From positions 2,880,001 to 2,944,000 of the forward strand of contig NZ_NGLE02000001.1 in NCBI RefSeq assembly GCF_002140715.2: a stretch of DNA of 64,000 bases, read 5' to 3'. The stretch's first letter is position 1. Every line of letters begins with the position of its first letter. The position numbers and the translations under genes were made by a program. The DNA is from Enterococcus sp. 4G2_DIV0659. Its GTDB lineage: Bacteria > Bacillota > Bacilli > Lactobacillales > Enterococcaceae. This document shows, in pieces, positions 16,093-25,275 of this stretch. The notes below the pieces were generated by a model, which was given only the letters and a program-made list of their open reading frames with translations, had not been told where the DNA came from and did not search any database.

Positions 16093-19000
16093 TTGAAACC
16101 ATTAACCTTAACATTAAAAAACTTTGGCCCTTATATTGATGAAACAATTGATTTTCGTAACTTTGAAGATTCTTCGCTATTTTTGATTAGTGGAAAAACA
16201 GGATCGGGAAAGACGACAATTTTTGATGGAATGAGCTATGCGCTTTTTGGTGAGAGTTCAGGGAAGTTACGTCAAGGTAAAGAGATGCGCTCAACTTTTG
16301 CTGATCCATCTGAACCCACAGAAGTTCAATTGTCATTTTCTCACGGTGAGTATCTTTATGAAATTACACGAAAACCAGAACAAGAACTTTATAAAAAACG
16401 TGGAGATGGAACGAGAACCCAAGGGGCAAAAATTTCGTTGATCGTCAAAGATCATGAAGGGAAAGAACTAAGAGAATATACAAAACGTCGGGAAGTGGAC
16501 AGTTTTGTACAAGAATTGTTGCATTTAGATGCCACGCAATTTGCTCAAATCGTTCTTTTACCTCAAGGCGAGTTTCGAACTTTTTTGATTGCCAATAGTA
16601 ATGATAAAGAAAAAGTTTTGCGGAATCTTTTTGGGACACAGTTGTATCAAAAGTTGAATGAACAGTTAAAGCAACAATTGAAGATAGTCAATCAAGGAAT
16701 TGAAGAAACCCAACGACTGATCAAAGCAAAATTAGATCAATTATATTGGAAGACGCCGCTTGTTGAAGAAATTTCGGTGGAAGAGCAGTTATTGCTAGTA
16801 AAATCCCAGCAAAAATCATTAGAAGAGCAACAAGAGACAGAACAACTGGAGTTGACATTGCTGAAAAAGCAAAAGCAAGAAAAAGAACAAGAAAAATTTA
16901 CTATGGAAGATGTTATCAATGATTTTGCTAAGCAGCGCCTGTTGTTTAAACAAAAAGACGCCTTGGAACAAAGGGCTGAAATGATTGGAAATCTTCGATC
17001 AGAAGAAAAACAACTTCAGTGGGTAAGAAACCATCAAGTGTTGATTGAGAAAACCCTCGAAAAAACAGAAGCTATAGCAACATATGAACAGCAATTAATC
17101 ATAAATCAAAAAGAACAAACTGATCAACAGCATTTATTACAACAGTGGGTTAGCAAGCAAAAAGAACATACTGGGCAAAGGGCTGAAATGAATCAAATTA
17201 AAGAAAACATCTTACAATTGCAATTTCAGTTACCATTGTATGAAGAAAAAGAAAAAATAACTCATACAATGCAAGTGGAGCAAGTAGCGTTAGAAGAGGC
17301 GTTAAAAAAATTAACAGAACTAAAGGAACAACAAAGGAAGACGGAACTAAACTATCAAAAAGAAATGATTATTCTTGAGCAACAACCGAAAATTGAAAAG
17401 GAATGTTTGGCACTAGAACGTCGCCAAGAGCAATGGACCCTTTTTTTAGAAAACTGGAAGCAACTACAACAATGTGCGGAAAAAGAAATAGATCGTAAAC
17501 AACAACTTGTCGATCAAAAAAAAGAATTAACTCAGGCAATAATAGAGAAAGAAACAATATATCAGCAAGTCAAAGCACAAAAAAGTTCTTGGGCAAAGAT
17601 GCAGATCAGTCGTTTGAGTCTATTCTTAATAGAAGGCGAGCCTTGTCCAGTGTGCGGGGCATTAGAACATCCAAATCAAAAAGAACATCAAGAATTTTCA
17701 TTAGAAGAAATTCAATTGGTAGAAACAAAATTGAATGAAGTTGAAGAAGCAGCGCAAAAACAAGAAGCACAAACAGCGAGACTTCAAACTCAGGTAGCTC
17801 AAACAGAATATGAGATAAAAGAGCTGTCAAAAGAATTCCAGCTTCAAACAAAAAAAGTCAATGAATTATCCAAACAGCTACAGGAGAAACAGCTAGTTAC
17901 TCTAACAGATCCTCTTACAGAAGAAGGTATCAAACAAGTGACAGAAGGATTTCATATTGAAGCAATTGAACTAGAAAAACGTCTTGCACAAATTAATATT
18001 GCTCAAAAGAACGTTGAAATCTTAACACAACAAGTCAAAGAACAGCAAGAGAATACAGAGGAACAAGAAACAATAGTGGCTGAAAAACAGCAACACCAAT
18101 TAGAACTTCAAACTCAAATAAAAACCATGTCAGAACAACTAACGGATGCTAGTCTTTCATTGAACATAATCATCGAAAAAAAGCAGCGGTTTGAAGAACA
18201 ATTCCTTCAATGGGAGAACAGTCAAAAAGAAGTAGAAGAGCACGTGATAAAATTGAAAGAAAACCAACTGCTATTGAAGAACACAGAGGAACACCTTTTA
18301 AAAGATAAAACCAATATTTTAGCTGAAAAAGCAACATTTGATGAAGAATTATCAATCGCTTTAAGCCAATCTGGGTTTGACCTAAATCAGGTATCGTTAC
18401 AAAACCTGCTTAAAGATGTGTCAAAACTAGAGGCAATTCATGCAGAATTATCCCAGTTTGACAAAGAAAAAGATCAGTTGCTGTTTCAATTAGATGAACT
18501 GGAGCAAAAATTGGCCGATAAAGAACAACCTGAGATGACTCAAATCTTGGCAGAAATTGAAGAATTAAGTACATTAATTCAACAAAGAGAAGAAACGTAT
18601 TATCAGGTACGAGAAAAAATAATAGCTAACGAAAATATTCACCAACAAGTGACAGCATTAATCACTTCAATTGAAGAAAAATGGGAAGAAGTGACTGCTT
18701 TACATCAGTTATCAGCGACAGTAAATGGAGATAATCCAAGGAAAACCAGTTTAGAGCGCTATGTATTACAAACCTATTTAGAAGAAGTTCTAACGGTGGC
18801 AAATCAGCGTCTAGGATTATTAACCAATCATCGTTATCAATTTGAACTGAATCAAGATTCTGGCAGTTATAAAAATCAAACCGGACTTGAAATCAATGTC
18901 TATGATGACAATGCTGGATCGAGTCGTAGTGCGCATACTTTGTCTGGTGGTGAGAGTTTTATTGCAGCCTTGGCCTTAGCATTATCTCTAGCTGAAGTGA

Positions 19001-19236
19001 TTCAAGAACAAGCAGGAGGCGTATTAATCGAAGCATTATTTATAGATGAAGGGTTTGGTTCTTTGGACGAAGAAGCGTTAGAGATGGCAATGGAGGCTTT
19101 AGAAACAATCGAAAATGAAGGCAGAATGATTGGGATTATCAGCCATGTGAGTGAACTAAAAGCAAGAATCCCACAACAATTGCAAATACAGACAAATGGA
19201 AATGGTCAAAGTACAGTGACCTATCAAACGGCTTAA
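16093..19236 (+). CDS. sbcC: Exonuclease subunit SbcC, ATPase
   Basis: The 1047-aa protein starts at TTG 16093 (MKPLTLTLKNFGPYIDE), two bases after the sbcD stop, using AAGAGGGAAG; the frame is open from 16045 but that would overlap sbcD. Residues 34-41 hold Walker A (GKTGSGKT). A long Gln/Glu-rich coiled coil occupies about 180-900 and is broken by the zinc hook CPVC with C518 and C521. The C-terminal half has the ABC signature LSGGESFIAALALAL and Walker B ALFIDEGFGSLD. It is the Rad50-like partner of SbcD. The TTG start probably sets the subunit ratio. Confidence 0.96.
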   Translation: MKPLTLTLKNFGPYIDETIDFRNFEDSSLFLISGKTGSGKTTIFDGMSYALFGESSGKLRQGKEMRSTFADPSEPTEVQLSFSHGEYLYEITRKPEQELYKKRGDGTRTQGAKISLIVKDHEGKELREYTKRREVDSFVQELLHLDATQFAQIVLLPQGEFRTFLIANSNDKEKVLRNLFGTQLYQKLNEQLKQQLKIVNQGIEETQRLIKAKLDQLYWKTPLVEEISVEEQLLLVKSQQKSLEEQQETEQLELTLLKKQKQEKEQEKFTMEDVINDFAKQRLLFKQKDALEQRAEMIGNLRSEEKQLQWVRNHQVLIEKTLEKTEAIATYEQQLIINQKEQTDQQHLLQQWVSKQKEHTGQRAEMNQIKENILQLQFQLPLYEEKEKITHTMQVEQVALEEALKKLTELKEQQRKTELNYQKEMIILEQQPKIEKECLALERRQEQWTLFLENWKQLQQCAEKEIDRKQQLVDQKKELTQAIIEKETIYQQVKAQKSSWAKMQISRLSLFLIEGEPCPVCGALEHPNQKEHQEFSLEEIQLVETKLNEVEEAAQKQEAQTARLQTQVAQTEYEIKELSKEFQLQTKKVNELSKQLQEKQLVTLTDPLTEEGIKQVTEGFHIEAIELEKRLAQINIAQKNVEILTQQVKEQQENTEEQETIVAEKQQHQLELQTQIKTMSEQLTDASLSLNIIIEKKQRFEEQFLQWENSQKEVEEHVIKLKENQLLLKNTEEHLLKDKTNILAEKATFDEELSIALSQSGFDLNQVSLQNLLKDVSKLEAIHAELSQFDKEKDQLLFQLDELEQKLADKEQPEMTQILAEIEELSTLIQQREETYYQVREKIIANENIHQQVTALITSIEEKWEEVTALHQLSATVNGDNPRKTSLERYVLQTYLEEVLTVANQRLGLLTNHRYQFELNQDSGSYKNQTGLEINVYDDNAGSSRSAHTLSGGESFIAALALALSLAEVIQEQAGGVLIEALFIDEGFGSLDEEALEMAMEALETIENEGRMIGIISHVSELKARIPQQLQIQTNGNGQSTVTYQTA

Positions 19237-19256
19237 AAGGCCTAGGAGGTGAGAGA

Positions 19257-22200
19257 ATGAAGTGGAGTATTCCAGAACGAATAGTTGAACGAGGCAGAGA
19301 CTATATGAAAGAAGGCCGTGTTTTATCAATTGTTCAAGATGCTGAGAGAAAAGTCTGGCATGCCGAAGTGTTGGGGAAAGAACTTTATCGTGTTCAATTA
19401 GACGGTACACCCAAGGAGAATGATATCTGTGAGTGTCCATACTGGATGGATCATGGATTTTGTAAGCATACAGTGGCCGTTGAATTGTCTTTACGTCAAA
19501 AAGGGACGTCACGAATCATTAAAGAAGATGCCCCGATAATTTTTGAAAAACGTTCGTTATCAGTCTCAGAAATGTTTACCAAGGGATTTTCTAAGCTCAA
19601 CCACTTAGAGAAAAAAGATAAGCTTACTCCGCTTACGGTAGAATATGTGGTAGATGTTATTGAAACCAATAACTACTATCCTGAATTGGCGGTTCTAGGA
19701 GTATCTTTGCGATTGGGTTACCAAGGAGTTAAGCCTAAAACCTATATCATCAAAAATATTGGTGAATTTTTTCAAACATTTCAAAAAGAAGGAACATTTC
19801 TAGTTAACAAACAACATTATTTTGATTTGATCAAAGAAAATTTTACAATTGAAACCCAAGAATTGCTAGAGCAATTAATGGCAATCTATCAAACTAGTCA
19901 AATCCTTGGTGTAAGTGGTGTTCAAGTAAAAGGAAAGATAGATAAACGCTACCTTGTATTACCGATTGATCAAGGACAACAATTACTTGAAAAAATGAGT
20001 AAAACACTTCATTTTCAGCTAAATGATGAAGGGAAAAAATACCGTCATTTGAAATTTATCAAAGGTTCAATGCCGATTATATTTGATTTTAGCAAGCAGA
20101 TAGATGGCAGTTACAAATTAGTGATAAATGACCAAATAACCACTTTTTTGTCTCACTATCAATGGGGGTTTAGTCAGGATCAAGTATTTATTTTTACGCA
20201 AGAACAAGAAGCGATTTACACCACATTACTGCAATTATTAAAACGAATAGAACAACCTGAAATTATTTATGAAAAACACGAGTTATCTGATTTATTTGGT
20301 TCAGTGATTCCGTTGTTGAAAAAAATCGGAGTAGTAAATGTTAGCGAAGAGGTAGAAAGTGAGATCATTTATCGTCCATTAGAACCTATTTTTATTTTCC
20401 GAAAAATTAAAGGAATGATTAAACTTCGTATCGACTTTACTTATGGGGATGTTGTATTTTCGACAGATAAAAAGTATACAATCGAGTCTGGTGCTGATCA
20501 AGAAGTTGTTCGAGATGGTAAAAAAGAACAAGAAATTTTGGATCAATTAGCTAAATTTGGTTACAAACAAGAGGTTTCTGGGTTTGAAAAAAGCTTACCT
20601 GCTGGTGAGCGATTGTATTATTTTTTTAAAGCGGAAATTCCAACATTTCGTCGACTAGGTGATGTTCGGATGGGGAAAAAATTACGGGAACTATTTTTAG
20701 ATGCCCAACACCATCAACCATTAATTGAAGTTTCAGATTCTGATTCTTGGTTGGATGTTCGTTTTGATATTACTGGAATTGCGGAACAAGAAATTGATGC
20801 TGTTTTAGCAAGTTTATTGAGAAAAGACCAGTTTTATACTTTAGAATCAGGTGAAGTTTTATCACTGGATTCAGAAGAATTTCAACAAACAAGTGAAGTT
20901 TTGACGATGCTTAGAAAAAATATGAAAAATGTTCAAGGAACAATCAAAGTACCGAGAAATCAAGGGTTAATGATTGAAAATATGCTAGAACATAATAGCA
21001 GAGCTCATTTTTCAGATTCTTTTAAGAAGATGGTTACGAATTTGACTCATCCAGAAAAATTTGAAGCATCTGTACCTAAAACGATTCAAGCAACACTCAG
21101 AAGCTATCAAATTGAAGGTTATAAATGGTTGAAAATGCTCAGTTATTATCAATTTGGTGGTATTTTAGCAGATGAAATGGGTCTAGGAAAAACGTTGCAG
21201 ACGATTACTTACTTGTTGTCGGAAAAAGAAGAGGGGCAGCAAAAAGGATGTGCGTTGATTGTAGCTCCAGCTAGTCTAATTTATAACTGGGCTGCGGAAA
21301 TTAAAAAATTTGCGCCAGATTTACAAGCAGAAGTTGTTGCAGGTAACAAAGCAGAACGGGAACAATTAGCTAGTCAGCAAGGCTTGGATGTTCTGATTAC
21401 ATCTTATGCTAGTCTTAGACAAGATATTGAGATGTATCAAGCGTTGAATATTGGTTACTTAATTTTAGATGAAGCACAAATGGTTAAAAACAGTGGAACC
21501 AAAACAGCACAAGCGCTAAAAAGTTTAACGATTCCGCAGCGTTTTGCTCTAAGTGGAACTCCGATTGAGAATAATTTAGATGAATTATGGTCGATTTTTC
21601 AAATGATTTTACCTGGATTATTCCCGACAAGAACATTATTTAGAGCAATGAAACCTGAAGAGGTGGCAAAAATAATTCAACCGTTTATTTTACGACGTGA
21701 TAAAAAGACTGTTTTGAAAGATTTGCCTGAAAAAATTGAAAGTAACCTGTATAGTGTGCTGACAGAAGAACAAAAAACCGTTTACTTGGCCTATTTGAAA
21801 CAAATGCAAGAAAACGTCAGCCAAATGGATCAAGATTCGTTTAAGAAAAATCGACTAAGTATTTTAGCTGGATTGACTCGTCTGCGTCAGATTTGCTGTG
21901 ATCCTAGTCTGTTTATTGATGACTACACTGGTGGTTCAGGAAAATTGGAGCAAGTCAAAGACTTATTAGTTGCAGCGAAAGAAAATAATCGACGTGTCTT
22001 ATTGTTTTCTCAGTTTACAAGTATGTTGTCGATCATTGAAGAAGAATTACATGCTTTAGGTGTAACCACGTTTTATTTAAGAGGGAGTACGAAACCAAAA
22101 GAGCGGATGGAAATGGCAGAGGCGTTTAATGCAGGCGAGAAAGATGTTTTCTTGATCTCGTTAAAGGCTGGTGGAACAGGGTTGAACTTAACAGGTGCCG

Positions 22201-22454
22201 ATACCGTGATTCTTTACGATCTTTGGTGGAATCCAGCAGTGGAAGAACAGGCAGCTGGACGAGCTCATAGAATTGGACAAAAAAATGTCGTTGAAGTTTG
22301 GCGAATGATTGCCGAAGGAACCGTCGAGGAGAAAATGAACTCTTTGCAACAAGAAAAACGTGAACTTTTCCAAAAAGTGATTCAAGGCAATGAAGAACAG
22401 TTAGCAAAAATGACAGAAGAAGATATCCGTACGATATTAAGTATTGGTGAATAG
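19257..22454 (+). CDS. SNF2-family helicase with N-terminal SWIM zinc finger
   Basis: The 1065-aa protein starts MKWSIPERIVERGRDYMKEG and has a SWIM finger (CECPYWMDHGFCKH) near residues 57-70. A middle DUF3670-like region follows. The C-terminal 460 residues form the ATPase: LADEMGLGKTLQT (motif I), LDEAQMVKN (motif II, DEAQ, near 737), LSGTPIENN, FSQFTSML, SLKAGGTGLNL and QAAGRAHRIGQ. Such Swi2/Snf2 ATPases move along double-stranded DNA or remove bound proteins, for example stalled RNA polymerase. It lies 20 bases after sbcC with an AGGAGGTGA site, so it is probably cotranscribed with sbcDC and linked to repair. Confidence 0.93.
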   Translation: MKWSIPERIVERGRDYMKEGRVLSIVQDAERKVWHAEVLGKELYRVQLDGTPKENDICECPYWMDHGFCKHTVAVELSLRQKGTSRIIKEDAPIIFEKRSLSVSEMFTKGFSKLNHLEKKDKLTPLTVEYVVDVIETNNYYPELAVLGVSLRLGYQGVKPKTYIIKNIGEFFQTFQKEGTFLVNKQHYFDLIKENFTIETQELLEQLMAIYQTSQILGVSGVQVKGKIDKRYLVLPIDQGQQLLEKMSKTLHFQLNDEGKKYRHLKFIKGSMPIIFDFSKQIDGSYKLVINDQITTFLSHYQWGFSQDQVFIFTQEQEAIYTTLLQLLKRIEQPEIIYEKHELSDLFGSVIPLLKKIGVVNVSEEVESEIIYRPLEPIFIFRKIKGMIKLRIDFTYGDVVFSTDKKYTIESGADQEVVRDGKKEQEILDQLAKFGYKQEVSGFEKSLPAGERLYYFFKAEIPTFRRLGDVRMGKKLRELFLDAQHHQPLIEVSDSDSWLDVRFDITGIAEQEIDAVLASLLRKDQFYTLESGEVLSLDSEEFQQTSEVLTMLRKNMKNVQGTIKVPRNQGLMIENMLEHNSRAHFSDSFKKMVTNLTHPEKFEASVPKTIQATLRSYQIEGYKWLKMLSYYQFGGILADEMGLGKTLQTITYLLSEKEEGQQKGCALIVAPASLIYNWAAEIKKFAPDLQAEVVAGNKAEREQLASQQGLDVLITSYASLRQDIEMYQALNIGYLILDEAQMVKNSGTKTAQALKSLTIPQRFALSGTPIENNLDELWSIFQMILPGLFPTRTLFRAMKPEEVAKIIQPFILRRDKKTVLKDLPEKIESNLYSVLTEEQKTVYLAYLKQMQENVSQMDQDSFKKNRLSILAGLTRLRQICCDPSLFIDDYTGGSGKLEQVKDLLVAAKENNRRVLLFSQFTSMLSIIEEELHALGVTTFYLRGSTKPKERMEMAEAFNAGEKDVFLISLKAGGTGLNLTGADTVILYDLWWNPAVEEQAAGRAHRIGQKNVVEVWRMIAEGTVEEKMNSLQQEKRELFQKVIQGNEEQLAKMTEEDIRTILSIGE

Positions 22455-22462
22455 TAGAAAAA

Positions 22463-22505
22463 AGAGTGCGTGACAAAACTAAAAATCAGTTTTGTTTCAC
22501 ACTCT
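22463..22505 (+). terminator. Terminator of the sbcDC-SNF2 unit
   Basis: AGAGTG ... CACTCT outer stem with AAAACT/AGTTTT inner stem. The inner hairpin is nearly identical to the one at 23550. Confidence 0.75.
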
Positions 22506-22682
22506 AATTCCTAATAAACGGTGGACAAAAGTCAGGTTCTTCGGCAATTTCGCAAAAATCGAGCAATACAAGAAGCGTATTGTTCGATTTTTACTCCAAT
22601 TGCTCGAACCTAATCGACTTTTATCTCAACCTCTTTAAATACGAATAAATAGTGGCAGCAAAAGCAATGAATTGATCAACTA
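22506..22682. repeat. Terminator-associated repeat, copy B, a long imperfect hairpin
   Basis: The head CTAATAAACGGTGGAC with AAAAGTCAGGTTCTTCGGC resembles copies A and C. Most of 22519-22637 is one long inverted repeat: AAAAATCGAGCAATAC with GTATTGTTCGATTTTT around a 7-base loop, extended outwards by AGGTTCTTCGGCAATT with AATTGCTCGAACCT and AAAAGTC with GACTTTT. A second head (CGAATAAATAGTGGCAGC) follows at about 22644. It covers the whole gap to the HAD gene and contains no ORF. Confidence 0.6.
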
Positions 22683-23390
22683 TTAAAATATCGCTTTAAT
22701 GGTTGAAAGTAAGTCATCAAATGAAGTTACTTCTTGAATATGAGTAGGTTGCTCGTTTGCTGGCATTGTTCTTAAACGATGATTGAACCACAATGATTTC
22801 CAGCCACCATTTTTTGCACCAATAATGTCATTTTCAAAACTATCACCGACATACAAAGTATGTTCAGCTTCCATTCCAAATTCTTTTGCAGCAAGATCAA
22901 AAATTTCTCGTTCTGGTTTTTGGAAACCTGTACTTTGAGAAATAATGATATTATCACTAGGGACCCAATCTTCTAAACGGAGTTGCTTCACTTTTTTATA
23001 TTGATGATCGGTAGGACCATTTGTAATAATCCCCATTGGAATCTTCTTTTCTTTTAAGAAATCAAAGACTTTTTTTACTTCTTCGTGCATGACAATATTA
23101 TCCAATTCATCTTCATATATTTTTTGGAATAATAAGCCATCTTCTTGTGAAACAGTTGGATAACTTAAATTTTTTAACGACTCATCAATCCGATAAAAAC
23201 GCATATATTCTAGCGTCCATTCGTTAGACATTACTTTTGGAAAGGTCTCATCACTATGATGACGAAATCGAATATACAATGCATGCATATCTTCAGCTTT
23301 CACACAAGGAAAGACGGTATTAATGGCATTTCTAAAAGGCTGTTGCTGATCATAAATAGTATCATCCACATCAAAAACAATGGTTTTCAT
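22683..23390 (-). CDS. HAD-family hydrolase, YjjG/PpaX-like phosphatase
   Basis: The 235-aa protein has the HAD motifs in order: DVDDTIYD (motif I, nucleophile Asp at residue 7), ITNGPTDHQ (motif II), the Lys in GFQKPE (motif III) and VGDSFENDIIGAKNGGW (motif IV). A helical cap lies between motifs I and II. It resembles YjjG-type noncanonical nucleotide phosphatases; the substrate is not shown. Single gene; ATG 23390 has only a weak AGGGGTG site. Confidence 0.85.
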   Translation of the reverse strand: MKTIVFDVDDTIYDQQQPFRNAINTVFPCVKAEDMHALYIRFRHHSDETFPKVMSNEWTLEYMRFYRIDESLKNLSYPTVSQEDGLLFQKIYEDELDNIVMHEEVKKVFDFLKEKKIPMGIITNGPTDHQYKKVKQLRLEDWVPSDNIIISQSTGFQKPEREIFDLAAKEFGMEAEHTLYVGDSFENDIIGAKNGGWKSLWFNHRLRTMPANEQPTHIQEVTSFDDLLSTIKAIF

Positions 23391-23549
23391 TTAAAAAATT
23401 GCACCCCTTAATTATTTTCAGAAAATTTCAAAGTTCTTTTCTATTGTAGCGAACTTTTTCACAAAATAACAGAAAGAAAATGATTAGAAAGGAAGGCGCA
23501 CTTTTATGGGATGATTGTTGGATGAAAAAAACTGAAGGGGTAAAAATTT

Positions 23550-23592
23550 AGAGAGCGGGACAAAACTAAAAATCAGTTTTGCTTCGCTCTCT
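23550..23592. terminator. Hairpin with the same core as the 22463 terminator
   Basis: GAGAGCG 23551-23557 pairs with CGCTCTC 23585-23591, and AAAACT with AGTTTT inside. No T run follows on the plus strand; on the minus strand it is followed by TAAATTTTTACC. It could terminate the secreted-protein gene at 23707 on the minus strand. Confidence 0.5.
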
Positions 23593-23661
23593 AATCTGAA
23601 TAAACGGCGATAAAAAAGCAGCTCCTTCGGAAATAAGCTGGAGCTAAAGACTTTTGTATTG
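23593..23661. repeat. Terminator-associated repeat, copy C
   Basis: CTGAATAAACGGCGATA then AAAAAGCAGCTCCTTCGG and AATAAGCTGGAGCT form a head like copies A and B, with an internal AGCTCC/GGAGCT hairpin. The spacer 23391-23706 otherwise holds only this repeat and its leading hairpin. Confidence 0.55.
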
Positions 23662-23706
23662 GCCTCTTTATTCTTTTATGATAGTCAATTAAAAACAGTT
23701 AATGTT

Positions 23707-24189
23707 CTAAAGACCAGAAAAATCGTTGGGATCGGTGGACAATTTATAATTGTAATGAATAGAATAATTTAGTGGTTCAAGTGATAAATTAGTGATTCGA
23801 GCAATTCGGAAGTTTGTACCAAAGAAACCAGCGCCTGCAGTTGATTTGTAAAACAAATTACTGTTATAGCCAGAGACAACTTCGTTTGCAATAACACATT
23901 TACCATCTGGAGATATTTGTTCAACTAAAAAGTTTTCTGAGCTATTGGATGTTGGTTTTGCATAAAATTTGACATTCACGTGGTAACCTGAAATCACTGG
24001 TAATTTTGGAATGGCAAATTCTACTGTTTCGAAAGGTTTAATATCTTTGTAAATAGACGAGCCGGTAAAATATGGTTGAAATGATGGAGCTGGATTAGCT
24101 AAATTACTCTCTTCAGCAGATGCACTTACTCCTGATAGTGCCAAAAAACCAAACGACAAAGCCATAAGTAAACCAAATTTCTTTTTCAT
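23707..24189 (-). CDS. Secreted protein of unknown function
   Basis: The 160-aa protein has a clear signal peptide (MKKKFGLLMALSFGFLALSG, cleavage after VSASA near residue 25). The mature part has Tyr/Phe/Asn-rich beta-like segments and one Cys, with no known domain. AAGGAGG precedes ATG 24189. It is a single gene in an AT-rich neighbourhood with long flanking spacers, as for accessory secreted proteins. I do not recognise the family. Confidence 0.65.
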   Translation of the reverse strand: MKKKFGLLMALSFGFLALSGVSASAEESNLANPAPSFQPYFTGSSIYKDIKPFETVEFAIPKLPVISGYHVNVKFYAKPTSNSSENFLVEQISPDGKCVIANEVVSGYNSNLFYKSTAGAGFFGTNFRIARITNLSLEPLNYSIHYNYKLSTDPNDFSGL

Positions 24190-24658
24190 AATAAAATAAT
24201 CCTCCTTGAATTATAATTTGTAACATATTTATAATATCATTCAATTCATATTTTGTCCATAAGGATTATTATTTTTTACACAAAGTTGTTGCGATTGTTG
24301 ATATATCTATTGAAATAAGTCTTTATACATAGAAATTTTGAATTTTTACTAAGGTCAATTTATTCTGTTGATTTAGTAAAAAATAATGCTTTTTGAATTT
24401 ACCTTCAAAAAAGTACTAACGATAGTAAATTTTTGAAGTGGAAAAAAATTCTACGTTTAGTATAATAAAAACAGAAACACCGATCAAGCCTATCTTCCCC
24501 AAGACATAAGCTGTTTATCGGTGTTTTTTGTGATGTACATGTATAGTTATAATTTATCAAATCGTTTCAAATTTTTCAAGTTATTGATATACCAGTAATT
24601 AGAGCGTTCAAAATGTCTGAAAAACAATAAAACTAATTTTAATTATTTAGAGATTCGA
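24190..24658. other. Long AT-rich spacer with one strong hairpin
   Basis: There is no credible gene here on either strand apart from the hairpin and promoter-like TATAAT described at 24461-24531. The rest is very AT-rich with scattered AAAAGT/TTTTGA tracts. No Fst-like toxin ORF is present in either flank. Confidence 0.5.
24467..24531 (+). ncRNA. Candidate small RNA or bidirectional terminator
   Basis: TATAAT at 24461-24466 is followed by a 55-base hairpin: AAACACCGAT pairs with ATCGGTGTT, and an inner AGCCTATCTT/AAGACATAAGCT stem closes on CCCC. The hairpin runs into TTTTTTG on the plus strand, so a ~60-nt RNA with its own promoter and terminator is possible. The -35 region is poor. On the minus strand the same hairpin can end transcription of the 24659-25021 gene, which is the plainer explanation. 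Confidence 0.35.
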
Positions 24659-25021
24659 TCAAAATAAGTCCGTAATATTGTCTTTTTTTGTATCTCCAAT
24701 GGCGCAAATTGTGCCAAATATGATTGATAACATTGACCAGACATATATATTTTCATTGATGCCAGCAAGTAAAAACCCTATGATTCCCCCTGCAACATAA
24801 AATCCTGCGGCAACAAACCCACCATTATCAGAAGAATCTCTAGTTGCAATCGCAATAATTCCTGCCGTCAGTATACAAATAGCTAAAAGTATACCTGTGC
24901 TACCGAAGCCTTCACTGTTGTTTTGATTGTTATCTGATATTCCTGCTACACAAGATTGAAATAGTATGAATAATGATAAGATAATACTGAGGATACCAAT
25001 AACTATTTTTGTGACTTTCAC
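24659..25021 (-). CDS. Small multispanning membrane protein, unknown
   Basis: The 120-aa protein has four hydrophobic helices (about residues 5-28, 42-60, 68-88 and 92-108) separated by a polar Asn-rich loop (SDNNQNNSEG). A Cys in the first helix (FQSCVAG) is not a normal lipobox because no start-proximal signal layout precedes it. AAGGAGTG precedes ATG 25021. Similar small membrane proteins are common in lactic acid bacteria, but I know no function. Confidence 0.6.
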   Translation of the reverse strand: MKVTKIVIGILSIILSLFILFQSCVAGISDNNQNNSEGFGSTGILLAICILTAGIIAIATRDSSDNGGFVAAGFYVAGGIIGFLLAGINENIYVWSMLSIIFGTICAIGDTKKDNITDLF

Positions 25022-25215
25022 TTAAACACTCCTTATGGACCTAAATTCTAACTAGACCTTAAATTGATGACCTTATTTATAATATAGTCAAAACAACAAT
25101 TTTTCAATATGAAAATCAATTATTTGTTATTTTAATGTCATTGAAAGCCCTATTATTAATAAAAAATGGAAATATAATGTTTTTTTGAGTTCAGCTAAGC
25201 ATAAATTTTCAACCT

Positions 25216-25244
25216 TTGCATCTCACTCTTTCTTTGCGTATAAT
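25216..25244 (+). promoter_or_regulatory. Promoter of the ABC exporter gene
   Basis: TTGCAT 25216-25221, 17-base spacer, TATAAT 25239-25244, 32 bases before the start codon. Confidence 0.72.
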
Positions 25245-25275
25245 AGTAGTAATGCCAAAAAGAAGGAGGTAGGTT

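Noticed and set aside
24461..24660. Fst/par-type I toxin-antitoxin locus
   Set aside because: The hairpin resembles a shared terminator, but no hydrophobic Fst-like ORF or pair of direct repeats is found on either strand.
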